Assembly: GCF_052114085.1 (NCBI RefSeq)
Contig: NZ_JBFREB010000001.1
Location: forward strand, 2,480,001-2,544,000
DNA: 64,000 nucleotides
Reading direction: 5' to 3'
Source: Leifsonia sp052114085
GTDB taxonomy: Bacteria > Actinomycetota > Actinomycetes > Actinomycetales > Microbacteriaceae
This document shows, in pieces, positions 51,692-60,349 of the stretch (the stretch's first letter is position 1; every line of letters begins with the position of its first letter). The notes below the pieces were generated by a model that saw only the letters and a program-made list of their open reading frames with translations, had not been told where the DNA came from and searched no databases. The position numbers and the translations under genes are program-made.

Positions 51692-52626
51692 GCCCGGCCA
51701 TCTACGCCGCGGGCGCCCTCTGCTGGCGCGTCGTGGACGACCGCATCGTGGTGCTCGTCGTGCACCGCACGAAGTACGGCGACGTGACCATCCCCAAAGG
51801 CAAGGTCGACCCCGGCGAGACGCTGCCGCAGACCGCCGTCCGCGAGATCCTCGAAGAGACCGGCCTGCGGATCGGGCTCGGGGTGCCGCTCGGCGTCTCC
51901 ACGTACCCGCTGAGCAGCGGGCGCGAGAAGATCGTGCACTTCTGGGCAGCAGAAGTCGGTGACAAGGCCATTGCACAGTCGACCTTCGTCCCGAACGGCG
52001 AAATCGCGGCCATCGAATGGGTCACCATCAAGAAGGCCAGGGGCTACCTCACCTACGAGCGCGATGTCGAGATCCTGGATGCGTTCGACGCCCTCGTCCG
52101 TCAGGGCATCACCTCCACATTCGCTCTGATCGCGCTGCGGCACGGCAAAGCGGCCCCGCGCGACCACTGGGAGGGCTCCGACGCCTCCCGGCCCCTCACC
52201 GAGCGCGGCGTCAGGCAGGCGGCGGGCGACGTCGCGACTCTGCAGGCCTGGCGGCCGAAACGGATCGTCACCAGCGACGCTGTGCGCTGCGTCACCACCG
52301 TGGCGCCTCTCGTCGCTGCCAGCGGCATCAAGCCGCACCGTGATCACGGCATCAGCCAGGAGGCGTACGAGGAAGGCCAGCCCGAAGTGCGCCGGGTGGT
52401 CGGCAAGCGCATCCGCTCACGCAAGACCGCGGTGCTGTGCAGCCACGGGCCGGTGCTCCCCGAGATCATGCGCGAGATCGCCCTCGCAACCGGCACAATG
52501 CCCGGCGGCTACCTGAATGACGCGGCCGACCTCGACACCGGCGGCTTCTCGGTGGTGCACCTCTCGGCGACGAATCCCGCCTCCGGCATCGTGTCCATCG
52601 AGACGTACGCGCCCGTCGAAGAGTGA
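51688..52626 (+). CDS. mutT1: Nudix hydrolase fused to histidine phosphatase, MutT1-like
   Basis: The 312-residue protein has an N-terminal Nudix box (GKVDPGETLPQTAVREILEETGL) and a C-terminal RHG phosphatase-like domain (IALRHGKAAPRDHWEG, SHGPVLPEIM). MutT1 of mycobacteria cleans 8-oxo-dGTP and diadenosine polyphosphates. Coupled to ppk, so it may also act in polyphosphate or nucleotide salvage. Confidence 0.93.
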   Translation: MSPAIYAAGALCWRVVDDRIVVLVVHRTKYGDVTIPKGKVDPGETLPQTAVREILEETGLRIGLGVPLGVSTYPLSSGREKIVHFWAAEVGDKAIAQSTFVPNGEIAAIEWVTIKKARGYLTYERDVEILDAFDALVRQGITSTFALIALRHGKAAPRDHWEGSDASRPLTERGVRQAAGDVATLQAWRPKRIVTSDAVRCVTTVAPLVAASGIKPHRDHGISQEAYEEGQPEVRRVVGKRIRSRKTAVLCSHGPVLPEIMREIALATGTMPGGYLNDAADLDTGGFSVVHLSATNPASGIVSIETYAPVEE

Positions 52627-52683
52627 CGGCGGGCGGCCTTCGCCGCGGATTCACAGGGCAACAGGACCAAGAGAACACCCCGC

Positions 52684-52705
52684 GTTAACCTTCCGTTTAC
52701 CGCTG
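52684..52705 (+). promoter_or_regulatory. PHO box before pstS
   Basis: GTTAACCTTCC followed directly by GTTTACCGCTG gives GTTAACC-N4-GTTTACC, the best PHO box in the window, 90 bases before the pstS start. Confidence 0.8.
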
Positions 52706-52794
52706 CGGGGGACTCTGGACAGACACCGGGAATAGCGTCTCACGCGGGTCGCACCGACCCCGTCCTGTTGTTACTGATCCCCGAAGGGACAACT

Positions 52795-53889
52795 GTGAAA
52801 CTCAAGCGCATCGGCGCTCCCGTGGCTCTGCTTGCCGCCGCCGCCATCTCTCTCACCGCATGTGCGGCGAACGAAGGCAGCACGCCGTCCACCACGACGG
52901 CCAAAGCCTCGAACCTGACCGGCACGCTGAACGGCATCGGCTCGTCCGCGCAGGGCGCGGCGCAGACCGTCTGGGCCGCCGGCTTCCAGGAGGCCAACCC
53001 GAAGGCCACCATCAACTACGACCCGCAGGGTTCCGGAGCGGGCCGCAAGAGCTTCATCTCCGGCGCTGCCGACTTCGCCGGCTCCGACGCCGCGCTCAAG
53101 GACGAGGAGCTCGCCTCCACGTTCGCCGGGTGCGCCGCGGGCAGCAAGGGCATCGACCTCCCCGTCTACATCTCCCCGATCGCCATCGCGTACAACGTGG
53201 ACGGCGTGAAGGACCTCAAGCTCGACGCCGCGACCATCGCGGGCATCTTCTCGGGCAAGATCACCACGTGGGACGACGCGAAGATCAAGGACCAGAACTC
53301 GGGCGCCACGCTCCCGTCGGCTCCGATCACCGTCGTGCACCGCTCCGACGACTCGGGCACCACCCAGAACTTCACCGAGTACCTCGCAGCGAACGCCCCC
53401 GACGTCTGGACCGCTCCGGCTGCCCAGACCTTCCCGTTCCAGGTCGGTGACGCAGCCAAGGGCACCTCGGGTGTCGCGGACGCCACCAAGAACGCGAAGA
53501 ACGCCATCACCTACATCGACGAGTCGGGATCGGCCGGGCTGAGCATCGCCCAGCTGAAGGTCGGCGACAACTACGAGAAGATCAGCGCCGACGGTGCTGC
53601 TGCCGTGGTCTCCGCCTCCCCCATCGCCGACGGCCGTGAGGCCAACGACCTGGCCATCAAGATCGACCGCAAGGACACCTCGAAGGGCGCCTGGCCGCTC
53701 GTGCTGGTCTCCTACGTGATCGCGTGCCAGGAGTACAAGGACGCCGCCAAGGCGGACCTGGTGAAGGGCTACGTCGACTACATCATCACCAGCGACGCCC
53801 AGAAGGCCGCCGCAGAGCAGGCCGGCTCGGCCCCGCTGTCGAGCGACCTCGCTGCCAAGGTCTCGAAGGCCACCGCCAGCATCAAGTAA
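52795..53889 (+). CDS. pstS: Phosphate-binding lipoprotein PstS
   Basis: The 364-residue protein has a lipoprotein signal (Cys 23 in SLTAC) and the PstS fold with phosphate-contacting GSGAGRKSF and SDDSGTTQNFTEYL segments. It captures phosphate outside the cell for PstCAB. GAAGGGA lies before the GTG start. A hairpin after its stop may favour excess pstS message. Confidence 0.96.
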   Translation: MKLKRIGAPVALLAAAAISLTACAANEGSTPSTTTAKASNLTGTLNGIGSSAQGAAQTVWAAGFQEANPKATINYDPQGSGAGRKSFISGAADFAGSDAALKDEELASTFAGCAAGSKGIDLPVYISPIAIAYNVDGVKDLKLDAATIAGIFSGKITTWDDAKIKDQNSGATLPSAPITVVHRSDDSGTTQNFTEYLAANAPDVWTAPAAQTFPFQVGDAAKGTSGVADATKNAKNAITYIDESGSAGLSIAQLKVGDNYEKISADGAAAVVSASPIADGREANDLAIKIDRKDTSKGAWPLVLVSYVIACQEYKDAAKADLVKGYVDYIITSDAQKAAAEQAGSAPLSSDLAAKVSKATASIK

Positions 53890-53897
53890 TGCACCAA

Positions 53898-53936
53898 CCG
53901 CTCGGCCTGGGCTGCCCCGCAGCCCGGGCCGAGCGG
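53898..53936 (+). terminator. Hairpin between pstS and pstC
   Basis: CCGCTCGGCC ... GGCCGAGCGG with an extended inner stem; no T-run follows. Likely a partial terminator or message-stabilising hairpin. Confidence 0.72.
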
Positions 53937-53991
53937 CGCTCCCACCTCAGCCGCCCCTCACCCGGGCGCACCCGATGAGAGAAAGCAAGCA

Positions 53992-54939
53992 ATGACCGCC
54001 GGAACCGCAGGAGCCATCAGGCCCAAAGCGAAGGTCCGCCTCGGCGACCGCGTCTTCTCCAGCACCACCATCGTCGCGGGATCCCTGATCCTCGCGACGC
54101 TCGCCGCAGTGGCGCTGTTCCTCGTCATCCAGAGCATCCCGGCACTCTTCGCCCACGCCGGCGAGCTGCCCAACAACGCCACCAACTTCTGGTCGTGGGT
54201 CTGGCCACTCGTCTTCGGCACCATCTGGGCCGCCGTCATCGCCCTGCTGATCGCGACACCGCTCTCCATCGGAATCGCCCTCTTCATCTCGCACTACGCG
54301 CCGCGCCGTGTGGCCGCCGTTCTCGGCTACATCATCGATCTGCTGGCCGCGGTCCCGTCGGTCGTCTTCGGCCTCTGGGGCATCGCGACGCTCGCCTCGT
54401 TCGTGCAGCCCTTCTACGTCTGGCTCGGTGAGTACCTGGGCTGGATCCCGCTCTTCGCGCCGCCGGTCTCCGGCACCGGCCGCACCATCCTCACCGCCGG
54501 TCTCGTGCTCGCCGTCATGGTCATCCCGATCATGACCGCCATCTGCCGCGAGATCTTCCTGCAGACGCCGCGGTTGCACGAAGAGGCGGCGCTCGCGCTC
54601 GGCGCGACCCGCTGGGAGATGGTCAAGATGGCCGTCCTTCCCTTCGCGCGGAGCGGGATCGTCTCCGCGATCATGCTGGGTCTCGGGCGGGCGCTGGGCG
54701 AGACGCTCGCCATCGCGATGGTGCTGTCGCCGGCGCTGATCGTCAAGTTCGCGCTGCTGCAAGCCCAGAGCCCGAACACCATCGCCGCCAACATCGCACT
54801 GCAGTTCCCCGAGGCCACCGGCATCGGCGTGAACGCGCTCATCGCCTCCGGCCTCGTGCTGTTCGTGGTGACGCTGCTCATCAACGTGCTCGCCCGCTAC
54901 ATCGTCAACCGCCGCAAGGCCTTCTCTGGAGCGAACTGA
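53992..54939 (+). CDS. pstC: Phosphate ABC transporter permease PstC
   Basis: The 315-residue permease has six membrane helices and the EAA loop EEAALALGATRWEMVKMAVLP contacting PstB. It forms the channel with PstA. AGAAAG precedes the ATG; its TGA and the pstA ATG share a base (TGATG). Confidence 0.95.
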   Translation: MTAGTAGAIRPKAKVRLGDRVFSSTTIVAGSLILATLAAVALFLVIQSIPALFAHAGELPNNATNFWSWVWPLVFGTIWAAVIALLIATPLSIGIALFISHYAPRRVAAVLGYIIDLLAAVPSVVFGLWGIATLASFVQPFYVWLGEYLGWIPLFAPPVSGTGRTILTAGLVLAVMVIPIMTAICREIFLQTPRLHEEAALALGATRWEMVKMAVLPFARSGIVSAIMLGLGRALGETLAIAMVLSPALIVKFALLQAQSPNTIAANIALQFPEATGIGVNALIASGLVLFVVTLLINVLARYIVNRRKAFSGAN

Positions 54940-56036
54940 TGGCCACCACGACCGCCACTGCCACCGCCCCGCGGCCCCTCGTCAACTCGTACACCGCGGG
55001 CAAGCTGCCTCGCTGGAGCCCGTGGGCGATGCTCGTCGTCTCGTGGGTGGTGTTCGGCGCGATCTTCGCCATCCTGGCCGCCAGCGGCGCGACGAAGGGC
55101 TTCAACATCGTCGGGGCGGTCTTCTTCGGCACCGTGCTGTTCGATGTCGCGATCTACACGACGTCCCTGCTCGTCGAGGGCCCCCGGAAGGCGATGGACC
55201 GGCTGGTCACCTCACTGGTCGCCACGGCGTTCATCATCGCGCTGCTCCCCCTGATCTCGCTGGGCTGGACCGTCGTGGCGCAGGGTCTGGCGCGGTTCGA
55301 CATCGCGTTCTTCTCGCAGTCGATGCGCAACGTGATCGGCGACGGCGGCGGCGCGCTTCACGCCATCGTGGGGACGCTGGAGATCACGCTGATGGCGGCC
55401 GTCATCTCGGTCCCGATCGGCCTGCTCACCTCCATCTACCTCGTCGAGTACGGGCGCGGGATGCTCGCCCGCGGCATCACCTTCTTCGTCGACGTGATGA
55501 CCGGCATCCCCTCGATCGTCGCCGGCCTGTTCGCCTACGCACTGTTTGCGCTGTTCTTCGGCCCCGGCATCCGCAACGGCTTCATGGGCTCGATCGCGCT
55601 CTCGGTGCTGATGATCCCGGTCGTCGTGCGTTCCAGCGAGGAGATCCTGCGGATCGTCCCGAACGAGCTGCGCGAGGCGTCGCTCGCTCTCGGCGTGCCG
55701 AAGTGGCTCACCGTCCTCAAGGTCGTGCTGCCGACCTCCATCGCCGGTCTGGTGACGGGCGTGATGCTCGCGATCGCCCGCGTCATCGGCGAGACCGCGC
55801 CGCTGCTCATCGTCGCCGGCTTCACGACGAGCATGAACTACGACCTCTTCAACGACCGGATGATGGCCCTGCCGGTGTTCGTGTACACCCAGTACACGCA
55901 AGCCGCCGGTCTGCACGCGCAGGCCTCCATCGACAGGGCGTGGACGGGCGCACTCGCCCTCATCATCATCGTGATGCTGCTCAACCTGGTCGGGCGCATC
56001 ATCGCCAAGGCCTTCGCCCCCAAGTACGGCCGCTGA
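54939..56036 (+). CDS. pstA: Phosphate ABC transporter permease PstA
   Basis: The 365-residue permease has an N-terminal extension with extra helices, then the core with the EAA loop (LREASLALGVPKWLTVLKVVLPTSIAG). Somewhat longer than the usual 280-300 residues, as in other actinobacteria. Confidence 0.95.
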   Translation: MATTTATATAPRPLVNSYTAGKLPRWSPWAMLVVSWVVFGAIFAILAASGATKGFNIVGAVFFGTVLFDVAIYTTSLLVEGPRKAMDRLVTSLVATAFIIALLPLISLGWTVVAQGLARFDIAFFSQSMRNVIGDGGGALHAIVGTLEITLMAAVISVPIGLLTSIYLVEYGRGMLARGITFFVDVMTGIPSIVAGLFAYALFALFFGPGIRNGFMGSIALSVLMIPVVVRSSEEILRIVPNELREASLALGVPKWLTVLKVVLPTSIAGLVTGVMLAIARVIGETAPLLIVAGFTTSMNYDLFNDRMMALPVFVYTQYTQAAGLHAQASIDRAWTGALALIIIVMLLNLVGRIIAKAFAPKYGR

Positions 56037-56082
56037 CCGGCCTCACCCGACTAGCAAGGCCAAATCTCAAAGGAGTCACGGC

Positions 56083-56862
56083 ATGTCCAAGCGCATCGAA
56101 GTCAACGACCTCAACGTCTACTACGGCAAGTTCCACGCCGTCGAGGGCGTGTCGCTCACCATCGAGCCCCGTACCGTCACCGCATTCATCGGCCCGTCCG
56201 GCTGCGGCAAGTCGACTTTCCTCCGCACGCTCAACCGCATGCACGAGGTCATTCCCGGCGCCTACGTCGAGGGCGAGGTGCTCATCGACGGCAACAACCT
56301 GTACGGCACGGGCGTCGACCCGGTGCTGGTGCGCCGCCAGGTGGGCATGGTGTTCCAGCGCCCCAACCCGTTCCCGACCATGAGCATCCGCGACAACGTC
56401 CTCGCCGGCGTGAAGCTGAACAACCGGCGGATGTCGAAGAGCGAGGCCGACGAGCTGGTCGAGAGCTCGCTGCAGGGCGCCAACCTCTGGAACGAGGTCA
56501 AGGACCGCCTGGGGCTCCCCGGATCGGGCCTCTCGGGCGGACAGCAGCAGCGTCTGTGCATCGCGCGCGCCATCGCCGTCTCTCCCGACGTGCTGCTGAT
56601 GGACGAGCCGTGCTCGGCCCTCGACCCGATCTCGACGCTTGCGATCGAGGACCTCATCGAGGAGCTGAAGAACGACTACACGATCGTGATCGTGACCCAC
56701 AACATGCAGCAGGCCTCGCGCGTCTCCGACCGCACCGCCTTCTTCAACATCGCAGGCACCGGCAAGCCGGGCAAGCTCATCGAGTACAACGACACCAACC
56801 AGATCTTCTCCAACCCGACCGTGCAGGCCACCGAGGACTACGTCTCCGGCCGCTTCGGTTGA
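56083..56862 (+). CDS. pstB: Phosphate ABC transporter ATPase PstB
   Basis: The 259-residue ATPase has Walker A (GPSGCGKST), signature (LSGGQQQRLCIARAI), Walker B (VLLMDEPCSALDPI) and H-loop (VTHNMQQA), all PstB-typical. AAAGGAG precedes the ATG. It ends the pst operon, 18 bases from the convergent VOC gene. Confidence 0.97.
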   Translation: MSKRIEVNDLNVYYGKFHAVEGVSLTIEPRTVTAFIGPSGCGKSTFLRTLNRMHEVIPGAYVEGEVLIDGNNLYGTGVDPVLVRRQVGMVFQRPNPFPTMSIRDNVLAGVKLNNRRMSKSEADELVESSLQGANLWNEVKDRLGLPGSGLSGGQQQRLCIARAIAVSPDVLLMDEPCSALDPISTLAIEDLIEELKNDYTIVIVTHNMQQASRVSDRTAFFNIAGTGKPGKLIEYNDTNQIFSNPTVQATEDYVSGRFG

Positions 56863-56880
56863 GTTCGGCGACAGCGCCGA

Positions 56881-57249
56881 TCAGGCGCGGTCGTGAAGGG
56901 TGATGTGGTAGCCGTCGGGGTCGGCGAAGGTGAACGTCCGTCCGAAGGGGCCGTCGATCGGGGCTGCCACGATGGTGTGACCATCGGCGACGAGCGCATC
57001 GTGGATGGCCTGGACGTCGGTGGCATGGAGCCAGATCGCAGCACCGATGCCGGGCTGAGGGACGGATGCGAGATCCGTGCCAGGGACGAGGTCGCGGAGC
57101 GCGAACGCGATCGGCTGGGTCTCGAAGACGACCGCGTGCGGCGGACCCGCCGGCGACCGGACGAGGCCGAGATAGCGCTCGTAGAACGCCTGCGAGGCGA
57201 CGAGGTCGCGGGCTTGGAGTGAGATGAAGTCGGGACCGGTGGCGGGCAT
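56881..57249 (-). CDS. VOC-superfamily protein
   Basis: The 122-residue glyoxalase/bleomycin-resistance-fold protein has the paired beta-alpha-beta modules (FISLQARDLVASQAFYERYLGL and FTFADPDGYHITLHDRA with a metal-ligand-like histidine). Function unknown; may be detoxification. AAGGAG precedes the ATG. Divergent from a MarR gene, with twin palindromes between. Confidence 0.87.
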   Translation of the reverse strand: MPATGPDFISLQARDLVASQAFYERYLGLVRSPAGPPHAVVFETQPIAFALRDLVPGTDLASVPQPGIGAAIWLHATDVQAIHDALVADGHTIVAAPIDGPFGRTFTFADPDGYHITLHDRA

Positions 57250-57264
57250 GGTGCTCCTTCGTTG

Positions 57265-57284
57265 TATGTCAGTTTTCTGACATA
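57265..57284. promoter_or_regulatory. MarR-type palindrome, site 1
   Basis: TATGTCAG-N4-CTGACATA, perfect 8-bp arms, between the VOC gene and the MarR gene. Same arms as site 2, 27 bases on. Confidence 0.85.
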
Positions 57285-57291
57285 CGAAGCC

Positions 57292-57311
57292 TATGTCAGA
57301 ATACTGACATG
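57292..57311. promoter_or_regulatory. MarR-type palindrome, site 2 overlapping the marR start
   Basis: TATGTCAG-N4-CTGACATG; the last three bases are the ATG of the MarR gene, so binding would block its expression directly. Little room is left for a leader. Confidence 0.82.
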
Positions 57312-57779
57312 AGCCAAGACCGAGCCGGCGTCGACCTGGAGACATCCCTGGGCTATCTGCTGAAGGAGGCGTCGAGTGCGCTCCGTGCGGCGATGGAGGA
57401 GGTGCTGCGCCCGCTGGGAATGAGTGTGACGCACTACTCCTGCCTCGAACTGCTGGCTCAGCGGCCCGGCCTGTCGAACTCCGAGCTGGCGCGGGGCGCG
57501 TTCGTGACACGCCAGACCATGAATGTGCTTCTCCAGTCGCTGGAACGGGACGGCTCCGTGACCAGGCCGACGGAGGCACCGGTCGGGAAGGCCCTCCCTG
57601 CGCGGCTCACGCCCCAGGGCCGGCAGAGCCTGGAGAAGGCGACCGCAGCCGTCCGGTCCGTCGAGCTCAGGATGCTGTCCGGCATGACCGAGGCTGAGCA
57701 GGCCGGGGCGTTCCGGATCCTGCAGAGCATGATCCGCTCCCTGCGTGATGGCGAGGTCAGCGCTGTAGACAGCGCATAG
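57309..57779 (+). CDS. MarR-family regulator
   Basis: The 156-residue protein has a winged helix (LSNSELARGAFVTRQTMNVLLQSLERDGSVTRP) flanked by dimer helices. The start codon is inside its presumed operator and no ribosome site precedes it, suggesting a leaderless message. It likely represses itself and the VOC gene. Confidence 0.9.
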   Translation: MSQDRAGVDLETSLGYLLKEASSALRAAMEEVLRPLGMSVTHYSCLELLAQRPGLSNSELARGAFVTRQTMNVLLQSLERDGSVTRPTEAPVGKALPARLTPQGRQSLEKATAAVRSVELRMLSGMTEAEQAGAFRILQSMIRSLRDGEVSAVDSA

Positions 57780-57788
57780 ACCTGCGGA

Positions 57789-58556
57789 TCAGGAGGGAAT
57801 GGCGACGATCGGAGCGGTCGTCGGCTTGTCCGAGCCACCGCGGGGTTCGACGGTGACGCCGACCGTGTCACCGGCAGCCATGTCGCCGGCGAGGACGCGC
57901 CAGGTCGAGCCCGAATCCGCCGGCTGCATCGTGCCGGCCGGGATCGCCTGACCGTCGCGCAGGTACCAGAGCTCGTAGGTCTTGCTTGCGGGCAGTTCCG
58001 GGAGGTCGTTGGCGACGAGCGCTGAACGGCCCAACTCCCCCGACCAGACGAGAGTCGCGGTACCGCCACCGGCGACCTCCGCGGTCGCGTGCTGGACGTC
58101 GGATGCCGCATTGATCTCAGCCAGGGCGGATGCCTGCTGCGACGTGTACGCGTTGTTGCCCGAGAGGGCGGAGCCGACGAACGCTCCGCCGATGAAGAGC
58201 ATCACGGCGGCGGCCGCGGCGCCGAGCAGCAGAGCCGGTCGCTGGAACCAGCGTCGCTGAGCAGCGCGCTCGGCAGGTCCTGCGGAAGACGGTGCAGGGA
58301 TGGACGAAGCGGCGGGCGGTGTCGCGGCGGGCGCGGGCGACGGCTCGGTCGCATCCTCTGTCGCATCCTGGACCGGCAGCTGCGGAGTGGTCGCCAGCTG
58401 TGCAAAGAGGGCGGCCTTCAACTCCGGGCGCGGCGCGACCGGCTCGGCAGCCAGGGCGAGCTCGGCGGCAACGTCTTCGAAGGCGCGCGCCTCCGTGTCG
58501 TCTTCGGCGCCCAGGCGGTAGCCCAGGCGGTCGTCGCGGTCGTTCTCGTCGGTCAT
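57789..58556 (-). CDS. rskA: RskA-type anti-sigma factor
   Basis: The 255-residue protein has a cytoplasmic N-terminal part (about 1-100), one membrane helix (PALLLGAAAAAVMLFIGGAFVGSAL) and an extracellular RskA domain (ASKTYELWYLRDGQAIPAGTMQP). No HxxxCxxC zinc motif is present. It binds and holds the coupled SigK; regulated proteolysis is expected to release it. Overlaps sigK by ATGA. Confidence 0.9.
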   Translation of the reverse strand: MTDENDRDDRLGYRLGAEDDTEARAFEDVAAELALAAEPVAPRPELKAALFAQLATTPQLPVQDATEDATEPSPAPAATPPAASSIPAPSSAGPAERAAQRRWFQRPALLLGAAAAAVMLFIGGAFVGSALSGNNAYTSQQASALAEINAASDVQHATAEVAGGGTATLVWSGELGRSALVANDLPELPASKTYELWYLRDGQAIPAGTMQPADSGSTWRVLAGDMAAGDTVGVTVEPRGGSDKPTTAPIVAIPS

Positions 58557-59128
58557 GTCGTCACCCCCAGTTCCTGTCGCAGCCGTATCATCGCATCGCG
58601 CAGCCGAGTCTTGGCTGTGCCGAGCGGGATGCCCAGTTCGGTCGCCACCTCCGACTGACTGAGCCCGCCGTAGTAGGCGAGGGTGACGGCGCGCCGCTGC
58701 GGCTCGCTCAGCTTCGCCATCGCCACCTCCACCCTCTCGTGCTCCACGCGGACCTCGACCGCCTCGGCCACCTGATCGTAGGCGGTCGGCAGGTCGCGGA
58801 TCCCCACGGCCGTGTCACGGTCGCGCGACGCTTGGGATGCGCGGATCCGGTCTACGGCACGTCGGTGGGCCATGGTCATGATCCAGGTCTGCGCTCGACC
58901 CTTATTCGGATCGAATCGCGCAGCGGATTGCCACGCTTCCAGGAACACTTCCTGGGAGACCTCCTCCGACTGAGCAGCGTCGATGAGGAGGCGGCGGATG
59001 AGCCCGAATACGCGAGGCGCCATAGCGTCGTAGAAGGTCGAGAACGCCTCCTGATCGCCTGTGGCGGTGCGCACAAGGAGCGCGTCGAGATCGACCGCAG
59101 GGGCGTCCTCCACGTCGTCTCCGCTCAT
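58553..59128 (-). CDS. sigK: ECF sigma factor SigK
   Basis: The 191-residue ECF sigma has region 2 (FYDAMAPRVFGLIRRLLIDAAQSEEVSQEVFLEAWQSAARFDPNKGRAQTWIMTMAHRRAVDRIR) and region 4 (LSEPQRRAVTLAYYGGLSQSEVATELGIPLGTAKTRLRDAMIRLRQ). With the RskA partner it fits the SigK group, which in mycobacteria responds to redox state. Upstream (59160-59200) are imperfect direct repeats. Confidence 0.92.
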   Translation of the reverse strand: MSGDDVEDAPAVDLDALLVRTATGDQEAFSTFYDAMAPRVFGLIRRLLIDAAQSEEVSQEVFLEAWQSAARFDPNKGRAQTWIMTMAHRRAVDRIRASQASRDRDTAVGIRDLPTAYDQVAEAVEVRVEHERVEVAMAKLSEPQRRAVTLAYYGGLSQSEVATELGIPLGTAKTRLRDAMIRLRQELGVTT

Positions 59129-59159
59129 CTCGTCCGTCCGGCGCTCCAGACAGGCTGCA

Positions 59160-59200
59160 CTCGCCAGAAAGGATCTTCTTGCCAGAAAAGGCCTTCTTGA
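59160..59200. repeat. Imperfect direct repeats upstream of sigK
   Basis: Two copies of a GCCAGAAAGG-CTTCTTG unit of about 20 bases, in tandem, 32 bases or more before the sigK start. They may be a regulator site or chance. Confidence 0.45.
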
Positions 59201-59396
59201 CAGAGTAGTGCCGGGCCGCAGAACGCCTCTCGGCGCGAGGCCGCTCGGAGCGGCTAGTTTTGGAGCCCGGGGTTACTGCGGCCCGGCGACATCCAGTGTA
59301 CAGGAGGCCTCGCGCTCACTGCCGGGCGTGGCGTTCGCAGCGGGAGAACGCAGATGCCCGTGTCGGGGGTTGACCTCGCGGAGGCCGGGTGGCGCG

Positions 59397-60026
59397 TCAG
59401 TCGAGCGAATCGGAGCGCCAGAGCCGCGCGCAGGCCGTGAGCTCCTCCGCGGTGCGCGTGAAGCGCAACGCGCGCGTGGTCAGTTCGCTGGCGCGTTCCG
59501 GGTCGAGGATGTCGCGGTCGTCGGCGACAGATGCGGCGCCGGCGGCGGCCACCCGGCAGAACGCGGCGGCGCGGTCGAGCGCCACGGCGAAATCGCCCTC
59601 GAACAGCCCGCGCAGGATGCGGTCGGCCAGCTCGGTGATCTCAGCCGGTCCGGCGGGACTCGAGGCTCCCGCGATCACCGGGTCGATGGACGGGAGAACC
59701 TCGGTCCCTCGCTGGTACAGGTATGCGGTGCCCTCCGCGTCCTGCCGGATCAGCAGCCGCAGGAGATAGATGCGCCACAGGGCACCCGGCAGGCTCTTCG
59801 CGTTCGAGCGGGACCACAACTCGGCGAGCGCGTCGATCCCGTGCTCGTCCGTGAACGCGACCAGCCGATCTACGACCGCGGGTTCGGGATTGTCGCGAAC
59901 ACGCGCCAGCAGCGCCCGCGCGGTCTCGTGGGCGACCCTGCTGATCTGCGCGGGATCCTCCCCGCCCATGAAGGCCTCGAACATTCCACTCGTGAACAGG
60001 GCGGGCTTGTGGAAGCGGTCAGACAT
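59397..60026 (-). CDS. Conserved actinobacterial protein of unknown function
   Basis: The 209-residue helical protein (FHKPALFTSGMFEAFMGGEDPAQISRVAHETARALLARVR...) has a repeat-like all-alpha pattern and no known motif. Related proteins exist in Microbacteriaceae, sometimes mislabelled as RNA polymerase subunits. It stands alone between sigK and tRNA-Lys. Confidence 0.75.
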   Translation of the reverse strand: MSDRFHKPALFTSGMFEAFMGGEDPAQISRVAHETARALLARVRDNPEPAVVDRLVAFTDEHGIDALAELWSRSNAKSLPGALWRIYLLRLLIRQDAEGTAYLYQRGTEVLPSIDPVIAGASSPAGPAEITELADRILRGLFEGDFAVALDRAAAFCRVAAAGAASVADDRDILDPERASELTTRALRFTRTAEELTACARLWRSDSLD

Positions 60027-60082
60027 CCCCCTATTCTCCCCCTGCGACCGGACCGAGTGAATCCACGCTAGATTGGACGCAC

Positions 60083-60155
60083 GGGCCTGTAGCTCAGTTG
60101 GCAGAGCATCGGACTTTTAATCCGCGGGTCGTGGGTTCGAGCCCCACCGGGCCCA
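60083..60155 (+). tRNA. tRNA-Lys (anticodon TTT)
   Basis: Acceptor GGGCCTG/CGGGCCC, D-arm GTAGCTCAGTTGGCAGAGC, anticodon loop CTTTTAA (TTT), T-arm CGTGGGTTCGAGCCCCACC. CCA is not encoded (CCC follows the discriminator). Its 3' half serves as an integration site. Confidence 0.97.
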
Positions 60156-60159
60156 CCCT
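60119..60159 (+). repeat. att-like direct repeat, left copy (3' end of tRNA-Lys)
   Basis: The 41 bases from the anticodon loop to just past the tRNA end are repeated exactly at 61832-61872. Weaker similarity continues to about 60178 (CATTGGGATTC). Confidence 0.9.
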
Positions 60160-60214
60160 TATATTCATTGGGATTCCAGCCCATCGGCGGTCGATTCAGA
60201 CCCGATGGTTTCGG

Positions 60215-60316
60215 GTTTGCGGAGGCGTGGCCGAGCATCCGCTGCACGGCCTTGACGTCGGCTCCGGCCGAGACTGCCAGGCTCGCGGCCGTGTGGCGGA
60301 GGTCTTGCACCGTCAA
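60215..60316 (-). pseudogene. Tyrosine integrase remnant
   Basis: On the minus strand about 34 codons read LTVQDLRHTAASLAVSAG and on to VQRMLGHASA, the catalytic HxxR region and LGH motif of phage-type integrases. Homology stops abruptly before the final tyrosine and starts abruptly at the yefM promoter, so both ends are lost. It explains the flanking att-like repeats. Confidence 0.85.
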
Positions 60317-60340
60317 GTGGTACGATATCTTGTACCACTT
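60315..60340. promoter_or_regulatory. YefM operator palindrome
   Basis: AAGTGGTAC-N8-GTACCACTT has perfect 9-bp arms ending ten bases before the antitoxin start and overlaps likely promoter elements. YefM family members bind such TGTAC-containing palindromes at their own promoter. Confidence 0.8.
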
Positions 60341-60349
60341 GGAGGAATC

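Noticed and set aside
49433..51976. An 847-codon minus-strand frame opposite ppk
   Set aside because: Shadow of ppk with no motif or ribosome site.
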